From assembly GCA_034435955.1 (NCBI GenBank), contig DAOTWA010000060.1, forward strand, positions 1-64,000: a DNA stretch of 64,000 nt, read 5' to 3'. Below, one piece after another: positions 43,123 through 52,835 of this stretch. Made by a program: the position numbers and the translations under genes. The notes below the pieces were generated by a model. It was not told where the DNA came from, searched no databases, and saw only the letters and a program-made list of their open reading frames with translations. This stretch comes from DAOTWA01 sp034435955 (lineage in GTDB: Bacteria > Chloroflexota > Anaerolineae > Anaerolineales > Anaerolineaceae). Numbering within the stretch: the first letter of the stretch is position 1; the number at the start of each line of letters is the position of its first letter.

Positions 43123-45498
43123 ATGATCACCCTCGAATCACAGCATCTGCAATTTAATTGCCTGCCCGAGCATGCCGCCTGGAGTCTATTGAGCCTGAGC
43201 GGGACAGCCATGTGGATCGAGAATGCACGCATGGCCTGCTTCTACCGTGTCGGTCGGCGGCAGATGGAAGCGCTGACCAAGATTTGGCCGGATTTTCACA
43301 TCGCAGGACCGGAATTGCTGCCATCGCCGCATGGGCCGATCCAACTGGTGCGCATCTCGGTCGGCCCCGACGAAGGCGGGGTGAAATACGAGCTGCGTTT
43401 CGCCCTGCCGGAAAACGCGCCGCTGCTATTATGTCAGGTCTCGCTTCTGAATGAAAGTAAAGACATTCTTGCCGTGGATCGGATCGAATTTGCGCGCATT
43501 GGCCCGGCCGATTCAACCATCAGCAGACCCAGCACCATTCGTCTGCACACTGATCCTGGCGAGCTGGCATTTTTCGCCAATGGATGGCAGTCCTGGTCGT
43601 TTTGTGGAACGTATGGGCCCGGCGATGCGCCGCGCTATCCGCCTATGGCGGTTCTAGACGCTCAAAAGGTACTCAACCCGGCCACACCGCGGCCGCACTT
43701 CCCAGGGCATTACAGCAGTGACTTTTTCGGCGTTTTGGGTGACCGCGCGCATCGCACCGGTCTGCTGGCGGGCTTTCTCGGTCAACAGCAGCAGTTTGGC
43801 TCCCTGGAAGCCTGGACGGTCGGGGAGGCCTCTCTGCGGTTATGGGCTAATGGCGACGGCGCCTGGTTGTTGCCCGGCAGCCAGATGCACACCGACTGGG
43901 CGGTTTTCGCCTTCCTGGATCTGGATGAGGAAGACCCGTTGGGTCCTTACCTGGAGGCAGCCGCGCGCCAGAACAACGTCCCCAGCGGATTACGTCCACC
44001 CCTGGGTTGGTGCTCATGGTATCAGTATTACCAGAAAGTTACCACAGAGGACGTGCGCGCTAATCTGGATGCGCTAACCCGGCTGAAAGCCAAACTGCCC
44101 CTAAAGCTGGTGCAGATCGATGATGGCTTCGAGAGCCGGGTGGGGGACTGGTTCACATTCAGCGAAAGGTTTCCGGAGGGAGTCGCGCCGTTGGCGGCCG
44201 AAATCCGCGCGGCCGGTTTCACCCCGGGATTGTGGCTGGCGCCCTTCATCGTCCATCCAGGGGCGAGGCTGAACAAGGAGCACCCCGAATACATCTTGCG
44301 CGGTTGGAGTGGCCGGCCGGTGAACGCGGGATTTGCCTGGAACCGCTTCACGCGCGCGCTGGATCTCACTCATCCGGGTGCGCTGGAGTACGCCTGCCGG
44401 GTAGTGGACACTGCCGTTCACGAGTGGGGTTATCCCTATCTGAAGCTGGATTTCCTCTACGCGGGGGCGCTGCCAGGCAAACGTTCCGACCCAACGCGCA
44501 CACGCGCCCAGGCTTTGCGTCACGGGCTGGAGGCGTTGCGCCAGGCGGCCGGCACCGAGACGGTGCTTTTGGGTTGCGGGGTCCCTCTCGGCTCAGCTCT
44601 GGGGCTGTTCGAGGCAGTGCGCGTCAGCCCAGATGTGAGCGAGACTTGGGCGCCCGGTTTCGCTGCTTTGAAGGCTCCTTTCAGGCATGACCCCACTCTT
44701 CCATCGGCGCGCAATGCGATCCGAACCAGCCTGGCGCGCGCCCCGCTGCATCTGCGCTGGTGGGTGAACGACCCAGACTGCATGCTGGTGCGTCAGGGAA
44801 CCCATTTGACCCAGGCCGAACGCGAGAGCCTGGCGACTGCGATCGCATTGAGCGGCGGATCTCTGATTTTCTCGGACGATTTCTCCCATCTTTCGCCTGA
44901 GGAATTGCGCCTGGCGCAGGTGATGGTGCCTCCCATTGGAGTGCGTCCTAGAACAGTGGACTGGTTCGATGAGCAGGCTCCCACCCGGCTGCGCCTTGAT
45001 CTGAACGGCCCGGCCGGACCATGGTATCTGCTGGCGCTGTTCAATTGGGAAGATCAAACGGAAGACTTAAGCTGTTATTTGCTGGATTTCGATCTGCCGC
45101 CCCGGCCCCTGTACCTGGCGCGCTCGTTCTGGCGCGGGGAGACAGCCCTGGTGGAAGACGGAAGTCTGGTTGTGCCGTCCGTACCTGCCCATGGTGTGGC
45201 CCTGCTGGCGGTGCGCCCATTCCTGCCCAACCAGGCTCAATACGTGGGTGGGAATCTGCATATTTCACAAGGATTGGAAGTGGCGGGCTGGCAGGATAGC
45301 AGTGAGGGATTGGTAATGCGCTTGGCGCTCCCGCGTGAGGTGGAGGGGGTTATCGAGCTACGCCTGCCAGCAGCGCCGCTGCGGGTGGAAGAGGATGAGG
45401 GTCTGGCTCAGATGGAAGCTTTGGGTGAGGGGCACTACCGCCTGGCGGTGCGCTTCGAGAGGGAAACTACGATCAAAATAAAATATGCGGGAAAATGA
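43123..45498 (+). CDS. GH36 alpha-galactosidase
   Basis: 791 residues from the ATG at 43123. Hydrolyses alpha-1,6-galactosyl bonds in melibiose, raffinose or galactomannan. Seen: GWCSWYQYY, QIDDGF, the nucleophile D443 in YLKLDFLY, and the acid/base D504 in VRVSPDVSETW; spacing of 61 residues is normal for the family. There is an N-terminal beta-sandwich and C-terminal beta domain. No signal peptide is seen, so it is cytoplasmic. No sugar transporter is beside it, although a binding lipoprotein lies at 3238. Confidence 0.88.
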   Translation: MITLESQHLQFNCLPEHAAWSLLSLSGTAMWIENARMACFYRVGRRQMEALTKIWPDFHIAGPELLPSPHGPIQLVRISVGPDEGGVKYELRFALPENAPLLLCQVSLLNESKDILAVDRIEFARIGPADSTISRPSTIRLHTDPGELAFFANGWQSWSFCGTYGPGDAPRYPPMAVLDAQKVLNPATPRPHFPGHYSSDFFGVLGDRAHRTGLLAGFLGQQQQFGSLEAWTVGEASLRLWANGDGAWLLPGSQMHTDWAVFAFLDLDEEDPLGPYLEAAARQNNVPSGLRPPLGWCSWYQYYQKVTTEDVRANLDALTRLKAKLPLKLVQIDDGFESRVGDWFTFSERFPEGVAPLAAEIRAAGFTPGLWLAPFIVHPGARLNKEHPEYILRGWSGRPVNAGFAWNRFTRALDLTHPGALEYACRVVDTAVHEWGYPYLKLDFLYAGALPGKRSDPTRTRAQALRHGLEALRQAAGTETVLLGCGVPLGSALGLFEAVRVSPDVSETWAPGFAALKAPFRHDPTLPSARNAIRTSLARAPLHLRWWVNDPDCMLVRQGTHLTQAERESLATAIALSGGSLIFSDDFSHLSPEELRLAQVMVPPIGVRPRTVDWFDEQAPTRLRLDLNGPAGPWYLLALFNWEDQTEDLSCYLLDFDLPPRPLYLARSFWRGETALVEDGSLVVPSVPAHGVALLAVRPFLPNQAQYVGGNLHISQGLEVAGWQDSSEGLVMRLALPREVEGVIELRLPAAPLRVEEDEGLAQMEALGEGHYRLAVRFERETTIKIKYAGK

Positions 45499-45510
45499 GC
45501 CTGTTTTTAT

Positions 45511-45551
45511 TGACAAAATTATGGGTCCGGTTCGGGTTCCGGACCCATAAT
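45511..45551 (-). terminator. Hairpin terminator between convergent genes
   Basis: A perfect 13-bp stem, ATTATGGGTCCGG (45518-45530) with CCGGACCCATAAT (45539-45551), has an 8-base loop. On the minus strand TTTTG follows the stem. It may also stop the galactosidase message from the other side. Confidence 0.85.
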
Positions 45552-45561
45552 CGTATGGCGG

Positions 45562-46530
45562 CTACACTGCGGTGGCCGGCGGGGGAGCTGCGGCGCGCGC
45601 CCTGCGCCGGGAAATCCACCGGCGGATGAGCAGAACGATCACGGCGATGGGCAGCCCAATCACCGCCAACACCGGCACGACATACAGCACCAGCCAGATG
45701 ACAGCATTGACCAGTATCTGGAGAGTGTTGATCAGCGTTTGCACGGCGTTGCGAGCAACGCCGACTGGCTGCCAGCCGGCGATGGTGAGCGGCTCGACCG
45801 CGGCCTGGGCGGTAAGCTGCACCGAAATAGCGGATAGAGCGGCCGATTCTTCATAGTACTTGATCTGACCCTTGAGCACCTCGATCTGTTCGCGCACCTG
45901 AGTGAGCTGGTTGAAGATATTGAGAACGTCTTCCGGTTTGGTGGCTGAGGCCATGATCTCACGAAGCTGAGATTCAGCCTGCTGCAGGTTCGTCAGCCGG
46001 CTTTGCAAGTCCGTGTACTCCTTGGTCACATCCTGGCCGGAGACGGTTTCGGAAAGAATGTCTTGCTTAGGGTCTTTCACCAGGGCCTTGATCTGGCCGA
46101 GGGCATCATTGAGCGATTCGGCTTTCACGCGGATGGTGATGGTGGCTGCGGGGACTTCAGCACCGCTATCCAGCCTTGTCTTATAAATGTTTGAAGTCAC
46201 CACGTAACCGCCTAGATCTTCGGCCAGCTTGGCGATTTTATCCATGGCCTGAACTGGATCGGCCACCACGATGTTAAGGCTGGCGTTCTTGATCACCAGG
46301 CGCTGGGCGCTGTCGGCTTCTGTCTGAGAAGCCTGGCCATAAGAATTCGCATTCTCAATGGCCCGACTGCCTTCCGATGGCGCAGGAGCGGCTGGCGCTT
46401 CCATGACTGGTGGTTGAGCCGGGGCAAGGCCGTAGCTCTTTGATCCTGGGGCAGGCGTAGCCGCAGGAGCGCAGGCGCTTAGCAGGAGAGCCGATAATCC
46501 TATCAGGGCGATTGCCATCTTCTTGACCAT
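45562..46530 (-). CDS. DUF4349 domain lipoprotein
   Basis: 322 residues. Signal peptide with lipobox LLLSAC; then a spacer, a domain opening with RLVIKNASLNIVVADPVQAMDKI, a coiled-coil segment of leucine/glutamine heptads (DLQSRLTNLQQAESQLREIM), and two C-terminal hydrophobic helices near 265-305 followed by an Arg-rich tail. DUF4349 proteins are of unknown function. GAGGAGGG before the ATG at 46530 fixes the start. Confidence 0.85.
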   Translation of the reverse strand: MVKKMAIALIGLSALLLSACAPAATPAPGSKSYGLAPAQPPVMEAPAAPAPSEGSRAIENANSYGQASQTEADSAQRLVIKNASLNIVVADPVQAMDKIAKLAEDLGGYVVTSNIYKTRLDSGAEVPAATITIRVKAESLNDALGQIKALVKDPKQDILSETVSGQDVTKEYTDLQSRLTNLQQAESQLREIMASATKPEDVLNIFNQLTQVREQIEVLKGQIKYYEESAALSAISVQLTAQAAVEPLTIAGWQPVGVARNAVQTLINTLQILVNAVIWLVLYVVPVLAVIGLPIAVIVLLIRRWISRRRARAAAPPPATAV

Positions 46531-46611
46531 CTTTCCCTCCTCAAGGAACGACCACTGCTTTGTTGAAATCCTGCCCGTAAGACGGATGATGTCGCCAAAT
46601 AGTTCCTTAGA

Positions 46612-47340
46612 TTACCACCCCTCGGCCAGACGCATGGCGTGTCGTTCAGGCAAACCCGCATCGTGAATGCGTTGCTGCACGGCGGCAATGTCATAGGGCA
46701 CACGGTGTTGTTCCCATATTTCGGTTTCAGTATCGTAAATGGCATACGCCGCGCGCGGGTCGCGGTCGCGCGGCTGACCCACTGAACCAGGGTTAATGAT
46801 GGTTCTAGGTATTAATTTTATAGATTGGTTTGCTTCGGGTATGATGAGCTGAATTTCCGGGCGGCTGTCCGGAAACTGATAGAGGACTGGCAGGTGTGAA
46901 TGACCAACAAAACAATACGGTGTTACGAAAAACTCGAAGTTGACCCGAGCCACCCGCGTATCTAGGATGTATTCCCACACCGGATTGCGCGGGCTGCCAT
47001 GTGCCAGAGTGACCGAGCCGATCACCACCTTTTCCGGCAGAGAACGCAAAAACTCTTGATTGGCTGGCGTTAGAACTCGCTGGAGCCAAAGAATGGATGT
47101 GCGCGCATCCATGTTGAATGCATCCACATCAATCTGGCCAAGGGCAGCCGCGTCGTGGTTGCCGATCAGGCAGGTGAGGTTCGGCAGCCAGCGGACACGC
47201 TCGATGCATTCGTTCGGATCGGGGCCATAGCCGACCAAATCTCCCAGGCACCAGAAGGCATCGACTTCGCCGGCAGCCTCCAACACGGCTTCCAAAGCGG
47301 TCAAATTTGCGTGGATGTCGGAAATCACCAATACCCGCAT
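46612..47340 (-). CDS. YfcE-type metallophosphoesterase
   Basis: 242 residues of the calcineurin-like fold. Seen: the metal motifs ISDIHANLTALEAVL (DxH), CLGDLVGYGPDPNEC (GDxxGYG), LIGNHD (GNHD), VTLAHGSPRN and GHSHLPVLY. Such enzymes hydrolyse phosphodiesters; in vivo substrates are usually unknown. It starts with an ATG and overlaps no neighbour; it lies about 80 bases from the DUF4349 gene on the same strand. Confidence 0.9.
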   Translation of the reverse strand: MRVLVISDIHANLTALEAVLEAAGEVDAFWCLGDLVGYGPDPNECIERVRWLPNLTCLIGNHDAAALGQIDVDAFNMDARTSILWLQRVLTPANQEFLRSLPEKVVIGSVTLAHGSPRNPVWEYILDTRVARVNFEFFVTPYCFVGHSHLPVLYQFPDSRPEIQLIIPEANQSIKLIPRTIINPGSVGQPRDRDPRAAYAIYDTETEIWEQHRVPYDIAAVQQRIHDAGLPERHAMRLAEGW

Positions 47341-47430
47341 GCGGCCATCCCAAAATCTCTGCGTACGCTAATTGTATTCGGGTTGCCAACCCGAATACCC
47401 AGCGCGAAGGTTAATACTGCCTGGGCCCTA

Positions 47431-48669
47431 TCAGGGCAGGTAGAAGTGGAAGGTCCAGGCGGGCCCGCTGGTATTAACGGTAGTGTTGGTTCCCATAATC
47501 ACCATCCAGGAATTTCCCGGCTTGAATGGCAAAGGTTGTCCATCTTTGGTGAAAAACTGGATGGGTTTGTCAGTGCCGACCGATTTCCAGATACCTTCGA
47601 ATGCCTGGCCATCGCGGAAGAGAATGGCACGCGCTCCGTTGGGATTATTGTTTAAATTCACCTGGTGCAGGGTGGGCGCGAGCTCATTATAGAAGGCAAA
47701 CAAAATGACCACGTTGTTGAAGGATAGCTGTTTTTCGGTGTTGCGGTCAGTGAGGGGCACCATAGTGACATTGCCGTTATTGTCCACCGATTCGATCCAC
47801 CGTAAATAGGCGCCGCTGGCCGCGTCATATCGCCATTCACCCTTATCCTGGATGTTGTACTCCACGGTTATGTCGGTGGCCGGAGTACCCCCAGAAGGAA
47901 CCTGGGGATCAAAACGCATCCCATCCAGATTGGGTTTGGTATTGTCCACACCCCGCGCAGTGGCCAATTGGGTAAGTGCAGCGGTATCGGCGAAGACGCT
48001 CGTCACCGTATGACGGCCATCGTCGCAAATGGCCGGGCAGGTTGACGGACCTCCAATGATTACCCGCCGACCGAGTGCGTTCAGGATGGCATTGTAGACG
48101 GTGACGTAAGCGCTCTCCATGGCGAGGATGCCTTGATACATGGGCACCAGTTGGGCGTCGATCAAACGGCCGGAGCGAATCGGGCCAACTTTGCTAGAAT
48201 TTTGGCCGTAATACAGGGCAATAAATCGGTTCGTACCTTCACCGATATAATATTCGAACACGATATCGGCGGATGACAGACCCGCATGGGGCCGCCCGTC
48301 CCGTGGGAAATTAGAGACTTTGACGAACACCGGCCTGCGATTCAGAATGCTGGGATCGGATACCCGTAGGCCGGTGAGGGGATCAACATTATCGGGGAAA
48401 TTGGTGGGCCCGGAAGGCTCCACACTGGGTGTCGGGGTCAATGTGGGAGTCGGGGTGCTGGTCGGCTCTGGCGGCGTTGGCGTGGCTGGTTCAGGTTGGA
48501 AGGCGGTCGCGGTTTCTAACGCGCTCTCGGTTTGAGCGGCTACGGCGGTGGCTGTTCCCTTCTGGCTGGGGATCAAATTGCCAAGCGGGAGAGAAAACTG
48601 GCAGGCGGCCAGCAGCATCGAGACAGCGACGAGCATTGACGCGGTTTTCAACAAATTTCCTCGTTCCAT
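47431..48669 (-). CDS. DUF3048 domain lipoprotein
   Basis: 412 residues. A signal sequence with lipobox MLLAAC is followed by a Thr/Pro-rich spacer (EPTSTPTPTLTPTPS), then a DUF3048 domain: NVDPLTGLRVSDPSILNRRPVFVKVSN, ADIVFEYYIGEGTNRFIALYYG and SKVGPIRSGRLID. The function is unknown; the family (YerB type) is common on the outer face of the membrane. The ATG at 48669 with GAGGAAG before it is chosen; an ATG at 48684 is possible. Confidence 0.85.
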   Translation of the reverse strand: MERGNLLKTASMLVAVSMLLAACQFSLPLGNLIPSQKGTATAVAAQTESALETATAFQPEPATPTPPEPTSTPTPTLTPTPSVEPSGPTNFPDNVDPLTGLRVSDPSILNRRPVFVKVSNFPRDGRPHAGLSSADIVFEYYIGEGTNRFIALYYGQNSSKVGPIRSGRLIDAQLVPMYQGILAMESAYVTVYNAILNALGRRVIIGGPSTCPAICDDGRHTVTSVFADTAALTQLATARGVDNTKPNLDGMRFDPQVPSGGTPATDITVEYNIQDKGEWRYDAASGAYLRWIESVDNNGNVTMVPLTDRNTEKQLSFNNVVILFAFYNELAPTLHQVNLNNNPNGARAILFRDGQAFEGIWKSVGTDKPIQFFTKDGQPLPFKPGNSWMVIMGTNTTVNTSGPAWTFHFYLP

Positions 48670-48967
48670 AAGGTTCTTCCTCATCCCAGTTCTTCATCTC
48701 CTGCGCGGGTGGATAGCCGATTCAGGCCTCAAGCGGGCGCATGAATCGATTCACAAAAACGGCAGGTCATGGTATTCGGATCACCCGGGTGACGTGGCGA
48801 AGTTAAGCGAAAATATGGGCAGCCCAAAAACCAATCTTAGGGCAATTATATTCCTATCTGCGTTATTTGCCCCCTACTTGTATTTCGGGCTATCTCAAGC
48901 AGTCAGGGGCGATCGGCAGATCTGCCATGGGGCGTAAATTTCCATCGATCCGAGAACAGTCAGGCGC

Positions 48968-50182
48968 TCACGCAGACAGAAGGTGAACGACCCGACTAAT
49001 CACATGATCCGCGACCTCATATTTGGACATCAGCGGCAAGTTTTCCCGCCCTCCATCCGCGGATAGAACAATGACGCGATTGGTATCGACTGCAAACCCC
49101 GAATCTTCGGCGGTGATGTCATTGGCGACGATCAAATCCAGGCTCTTGCGCTGGAGCTTGTCCAGTGCATTCGCCAGCAGGTCCTGGCTCTCGGCAGCAA
49201 AGCCCACCACCACGCGTGGAAAACCGCTCTCCTTGCGGCGCTTTGCCACCTCAGCGAGGATGTCGGGAGTGGATTCCAACCGAATCTCGGATAAGCCGCT
49301 GTCTTTCTTAATCTTGGCTTTGGAAGTCACTGTGGGACGGAAATCGGCCACTGCGGCGGCCATCAGCAGGGCATCGGAGCCGGGAATCTCGTCCAGAACG
49401 GCAGCCAGCATCTCGGCCGCAGTCGTCACATCCCGACGCACGGCGCCCACCGGAGTTGGCAATGCCACCGGACCGCTGATAAGAGAGACCATGGCGCCGG
49501 CATCCAGAGCGGCCTGAGCCAGGGCGAAGCCCTGCTTGCCTGAAGAACGGTTTGTGATTGCCCGAACCGGGTCGATCGGCTCCATCGTGCCGCCGGCCGT
49601 CACCACCACCCTGCGGCCGGCAAGGGGTCCCCCTTGGGCGAGCAGGTAGCGTGCCTGGGCGAGGATTTCGGCCGGTTCGACCATTCGGCCTACACCCTCC
49701 AATCCGGAGGCCAGATGGCCGGAGGCAGGTCCGATAAAGGACACGCCGCGAGCCCGCAAAATGTTAACGTTAGCCTGGGTGGAAGGATGATTGAACATGC
49801 CAGCGTCCATGGCTGGGGCGACCAGAATGGGACAGCGCGCCGCCAGGGTGGTTACAGTGAGCAGATTATCGGCCAGGCCATGGGCCAGCCTGGCGATGGT
49901 ATTGGCCGTGGCTGGAGCGATCAATATCAATTCCGTGGAATGGCCGAGACCGACGTGAATGATATGCGCTTCGCCGCCCCAAAGATCGGCGTCGGTGTAT
50001 GCTTTGCGCCCGGTCACGGATTCAAAGGTGAGCGGGGTGACGAACTTGAGCGCGGATTGGGTAAGGATGACAGTAACCGTGGCGCCGGCCTGGGTCAATT
50101 TGCTGGCGAGGTCGGCCGCCTTGTATGCGGCGATGGAGCCGGTGACGCCGAGGAGGATCGTCTTGTCTTTCAGCGGATTCAA
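48968..50182 (-). CDS. coaBC: Phosphopantothenoylcysteine decarboxylase/synthase
   Basis: 404 residues, a bifunctional enzyme of CoA synthesis. CoaB part: an ITNRSSGKQGFALAQAAL nucleotide loop and AAVADFRP. CoaC part: GVTGSIAAYKAADLASKL, the PATANTIARLAHG loop and APAMDAGMF, where FMN binds. It joins cysteine to 4'-phosphopantothenate and decarboxylates it. It is the last gene of the riboswitch operon and overlaps coaX by four bases. Confidence 0.95.
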   Translation of the reverse strand: MNPLKDKTILLGVTGSIAAYKAADLASKLTQAGATVTVILTQSALKFVTPLTFESVTGRKAYTDADLWGGEAHIIHVGLGHSTELILIAPATANTIARLAHGLADNLLTVTTLAARCPILVAPAMDAGMFNHPSTQANVNILRARGVSFIGPASGHLASGLEGVGRMVEPAEILAQARYLLAQGGPLAGRRVVVTAGGTMEPIDPVRAITNRSSGKQGFALAQAALDAGAMVSLISGPVALPTPVGAVRRDVTTAAEMLAAVLDEIPGSDALLMAAAVADFRPTVTSKAKIKKDSGLSEIRLESTPDILAEVAKRRKESGFPRVVVGFAAESQDLLANALDKLQRKSLDLIVANDITAEDSGFAVDTNRVIVLSADGGRENLPLMSKYEVADHVISRVVHLLSA

Positions 50183-50961
50183 CGATTCATCTCCCAGATG
50201 ATGCGCAAGCCCTGCAGGGTCAGCCAGGGTTCGACGTACTGGATGACCGGCGTCTGGCCGGAGACCACGTCGGCCATCCCGCCGGTGGCAATGACTTTCA
50301 TAGCGGGTCCAAGCTCGGCGCGAAACCGCGCCACCATGCCCTCGACCATGCTGATATAACCGAACACCATGCCAGATTGGATTGCATGCACGGTGTTTCG
50401 CCCGATAGCCGCCGGCGGCACCTGCAAATCCACGCGGGGAAGCTTGGAGGTGCGATGAAACAGCGCATCGGCAGCGATGCCGATGCCCGGTGCGATGGCT
50501 CCGCCCAGATATTCGCCGGCGGCAGTAATTGCATTGAAGGTAGTGGCGGTGCCAAAATCGACCACGCAGGCTGGTCCGCCGTGCAGCCTCATGACTGCGG
50601 CCGCGTCCGCAATGCGATCGGCGCCGACAGAGGAGGGATCATCGTAGAGAATGATTATGCCCGTCTTAAGGTTGTGGTCGACGATAAGGGGGTCACAGTG
50701 GATATACACATTGCAGGCCTGGCGCAGGCGGGTAGTCAGTGGAGGGACAACTGAGGCCATGCACGCGCCACCGATCTCCTCGGGCTTGATGCGGGCGTGC
50801 TCCAATAATCCCAGGAGTTGGATGCCGTACTCATCGGGCATGCGTTCGTGGTCAGTCGCCAGCCGCCAATGGGCGACCAAATTTTCGCCTTCGAAAAGCC
50901 CTAACGTCAGATTGGTGTTGCCAAGATCAATTGTCAACAGCAGGGGCGCGTAAGGGGTCAC
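50179..50961 (-). CDS. coaX: Type III pantothenate kinase
   Basis: 260 residues. Phosphorylates pantothenate in the first committed step of CoA synthesis. Seen: the ASKHA phosphate motif TIDLGNTNLTLGLFEGE, GADRIADAAA and DFGTATTFNAI with the catalytic Asp. Members need a monovalent cation and are not feedback-inhibited by CoA. It overlaps the methyltransferase-MTHFR gene by four bases upstream and coaBC by four bases downstream. Confidence 0.93.
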   Translation of the reverse strand: MTPYAPLLLTIDLGNTNLTLGLFEGENLVAHWRLATDHERMPDEYGIQLLGLLEHARIKPEEIGGACMASVVPPLTTRLRQACNVYIHCDPLIVDHNLKTGIIILYDDPSSVGADRIADAAAVMRLHGGPACVVDFGTATTFNAITAAGEYLGGAIAPGIGIAADALFHRTSKLPRVDLQVPPAAIGRNTVHAIQSGMVFGYISMVEGMVARFRAELGPAMKVIATGGMADVVSGQTPVIQYVEPWLTLQGLRIIWEMNR

Positions 50962-52820
50962 CGGATGGCCTCGATAATCTCAGCGATCAGATCATAGCGG
51001 CTGAAAGCGGGCATCAAGTAGACGCCCTGAACATATGGCTTGATCTGCTGGATTAATTCTACCGTAATTTTGACCCCTTCAGAGGCGGCATTTTCGCCTG
51101 CCGCTTCCATGCGATGGAGAATTTCCTCCGGGATAGTAATTCCCGGCACTTCGTGATGCAGAAAGAGGGCATGGCGGGCGGTGACGAGCGGAAGAAAGCC
51201 GACGATGACCGGCACGTTGAGCTGCCCATACTCCTGGGTATAACGGCGCAGCAAAGCCAGCGGTTCTTCAACCTGGTAGACAGGCTGGGTAAGGATGTAG
51301 TCCGCGCCGGCTCGCAGCTTACGGCGCAGAGTCTTCAGCTCTGCTTCTGGATTGGGGGGGAGCAGATTCAGCGCGCAGCCAACGAAGAATGAGGTCGGCT
51401 GGCCGATGTCCGATCCGGAATGGTCCACGCCGACGTTGAAGCCCTGTTTGATCAGCTTAATCAGGCCGGAGGGAACCACGTCGTAATTATCCATGGCATC
51501 GGGGTAATCGCCGATGGCTGTCGGGTCACCCATGACGACGAAGACGTTGCGCACGCCCAGGGCGTGGGCGGCCAGCAGGTCCCCCTGCACGCGCAACAGG
51601 TTGCGACCGCGGGTGGGGAAGTGCAGGACAGTCTCGATGCCGACCTTGCGCTGGATCAGATTGCAGACTGCCCACGGGCTCATGCGCATTCGCGCCATCG
51701 GACTATCGGCCACATCGATCACGTCTGCGCCGGCCTCGGCCATCAGGCTGGCGCCGGCGAGCAGCTTATGAGTGGAAAAACCACGCGGCGGATCAGTTTC
51801 GACCGCGATGACAAATTTGCCGGCTGCCAGCTTCTGGGCTAATGAAGTAGGGGCTTCAGGGCTTTCCTGATTGTCCTCGTGATCGGCTGGTTGAGCAGGA
51901 GCGCCGTTTGCGTCCAGCGGCAAATGAGCTTCATCCATGGCGCGGCGCATCTGCTCGATGTGACGGGGAGTGGTGCCGCAGCACCCGCCGATCACGTTGG
52001 CGCCGGCTTGCCAGAAGGACAGGGCATACTGGCCGAAATACTCCGGGCCTGCCGGGTACATGATGCGACCGCCCACCTGCTCTGGCCAGCCGGCGTTTGG
52101 CATCACCGAGAAACGGCCTTCCGGCAGCACCTGCCGCATTTGCTTGAGAATGCGCAGCAATTGGAGCGGTCCGCCGGAGCAGTTAATGCCGATGACGTCG
52201 GCGCCAGCCTCGTGCAAGCCGCGCGCGATCTTGGCGGGCGGATCGCCGAGCAGAGTGCGGTCGTCGCGGGTGAATGTCATCGAAGCCACCACCGGCAGGT
52301 CAGGAGCGGTCTGATGAGCCGCCTGAATGGCCTCGCGCGCCTCGAATAAATCGGACATGGTTTCGATGAGGATCAAATCAGCACCAGCTTCTGCCAGAGC
52401 AGCGATCTGCTCGGAGAAAGCTTCGCGAGCCTGCTCGGGTTGTACGCGCCCGAATGGGGCAAGGCGCACACCCAGGGGACCGACGTCTCCAGCGATGAGC
52501 ACCTCTTTGAAAGAGGCCAAAACCACGCGGCGCGCCAATTCGACGCCGGCGCGATTGATCTCTGCCACACGGTCTTCCAGACCATGGCGGGCCAGCTTAT
52601 AGCGGTTGGCGCCAAAGGTGTTGGTCTGGATCATTTGAGAGCCGGCGTCGATGTATTCGCGATGGACCTCGGCTACCAGCGCTGGATTGGTCAGATTCAG
52701 CTCATCGAAACACTCATCAAAGCTGACACCGCGGTTATGCAGCTCGGTACCCATGGCTCCATCCGAGAGCAGCGGGCGGCCTGAATCGAGTATCTCCCAA
52801 AATCTTGCCGTCGCAGCCAT
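50958..52820 (-). CDS. Homocysteine S-methyltransferase/MTHFR fusion
   Basis: 620 residues. Residues 1-300 are a homocysteine methyltransferase domain with DGAMGTEL, GINCSGGP and GGCCGTTPRH (the zinc cysteines). The C-terminal part is a methylenetetrahydrofolate reductase barrel (VIAVETDPPRGFSTHKLLAGA and FVVMGDPTAIGD). It could both make 5-methyl-THF and transfer methyl groups. No separate metF is in the window. It lies 15 bases after metH. Confidence 0.92.
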   Translation of the reverse strand: MAATARFWEILDSGRPLLSDGAMGTELHNRGVSFDECFDELNLTNPALVAEVHREYIDAGSQMIQTNTFGANRYKLARHGLEDRVAEINRAGVELARRVVLASFKEVLIAGDVGPLGVRLAPFGRVQPEQAREAFSEQIAALAEAGADLILIETMSDLFEAREAIQAAHQTAPDLPVVASMTFTRDDRTLLGDPPAKIARGLHEAGADVIGINCSGGPLQLLRILKQMRQVLPEGRFSVMPNAGWPEQVGGRIMYPAGPEYFGQYALSFWQAGANVIGGCCGTTPRHIEQMRRAMDEAHLPLDANGAPAQPADHEDNQESPEAPTSLAQKLAAGKFVIAVETDPPRGFSTHKLLAGASLMAEAGADVIDVADSPMARMRMSPWAVCNLIQRKVGIETVLHFPTRGRNLLRVQGDLLAAHALGVRNVFVVMGDPTAIGDYPDAMDNYDVVPSGLIKLIKQGFNVGVDHSGSDIGQPTSFFVGCALNLLPPNPEAELKTLRRKLRAGADYILTQPVYQVEEPLALLRRYTQEYGQLNVPVIVGFLPLVTARHALFLHHEVPGITIPEEILHRMEAAGENAASEGVKITVELIQQIKPYVQGVYLMPAFSRYDLIAEIIEAIR

Positions 52821-52835
52821 GTTGCCCTCCAGAGG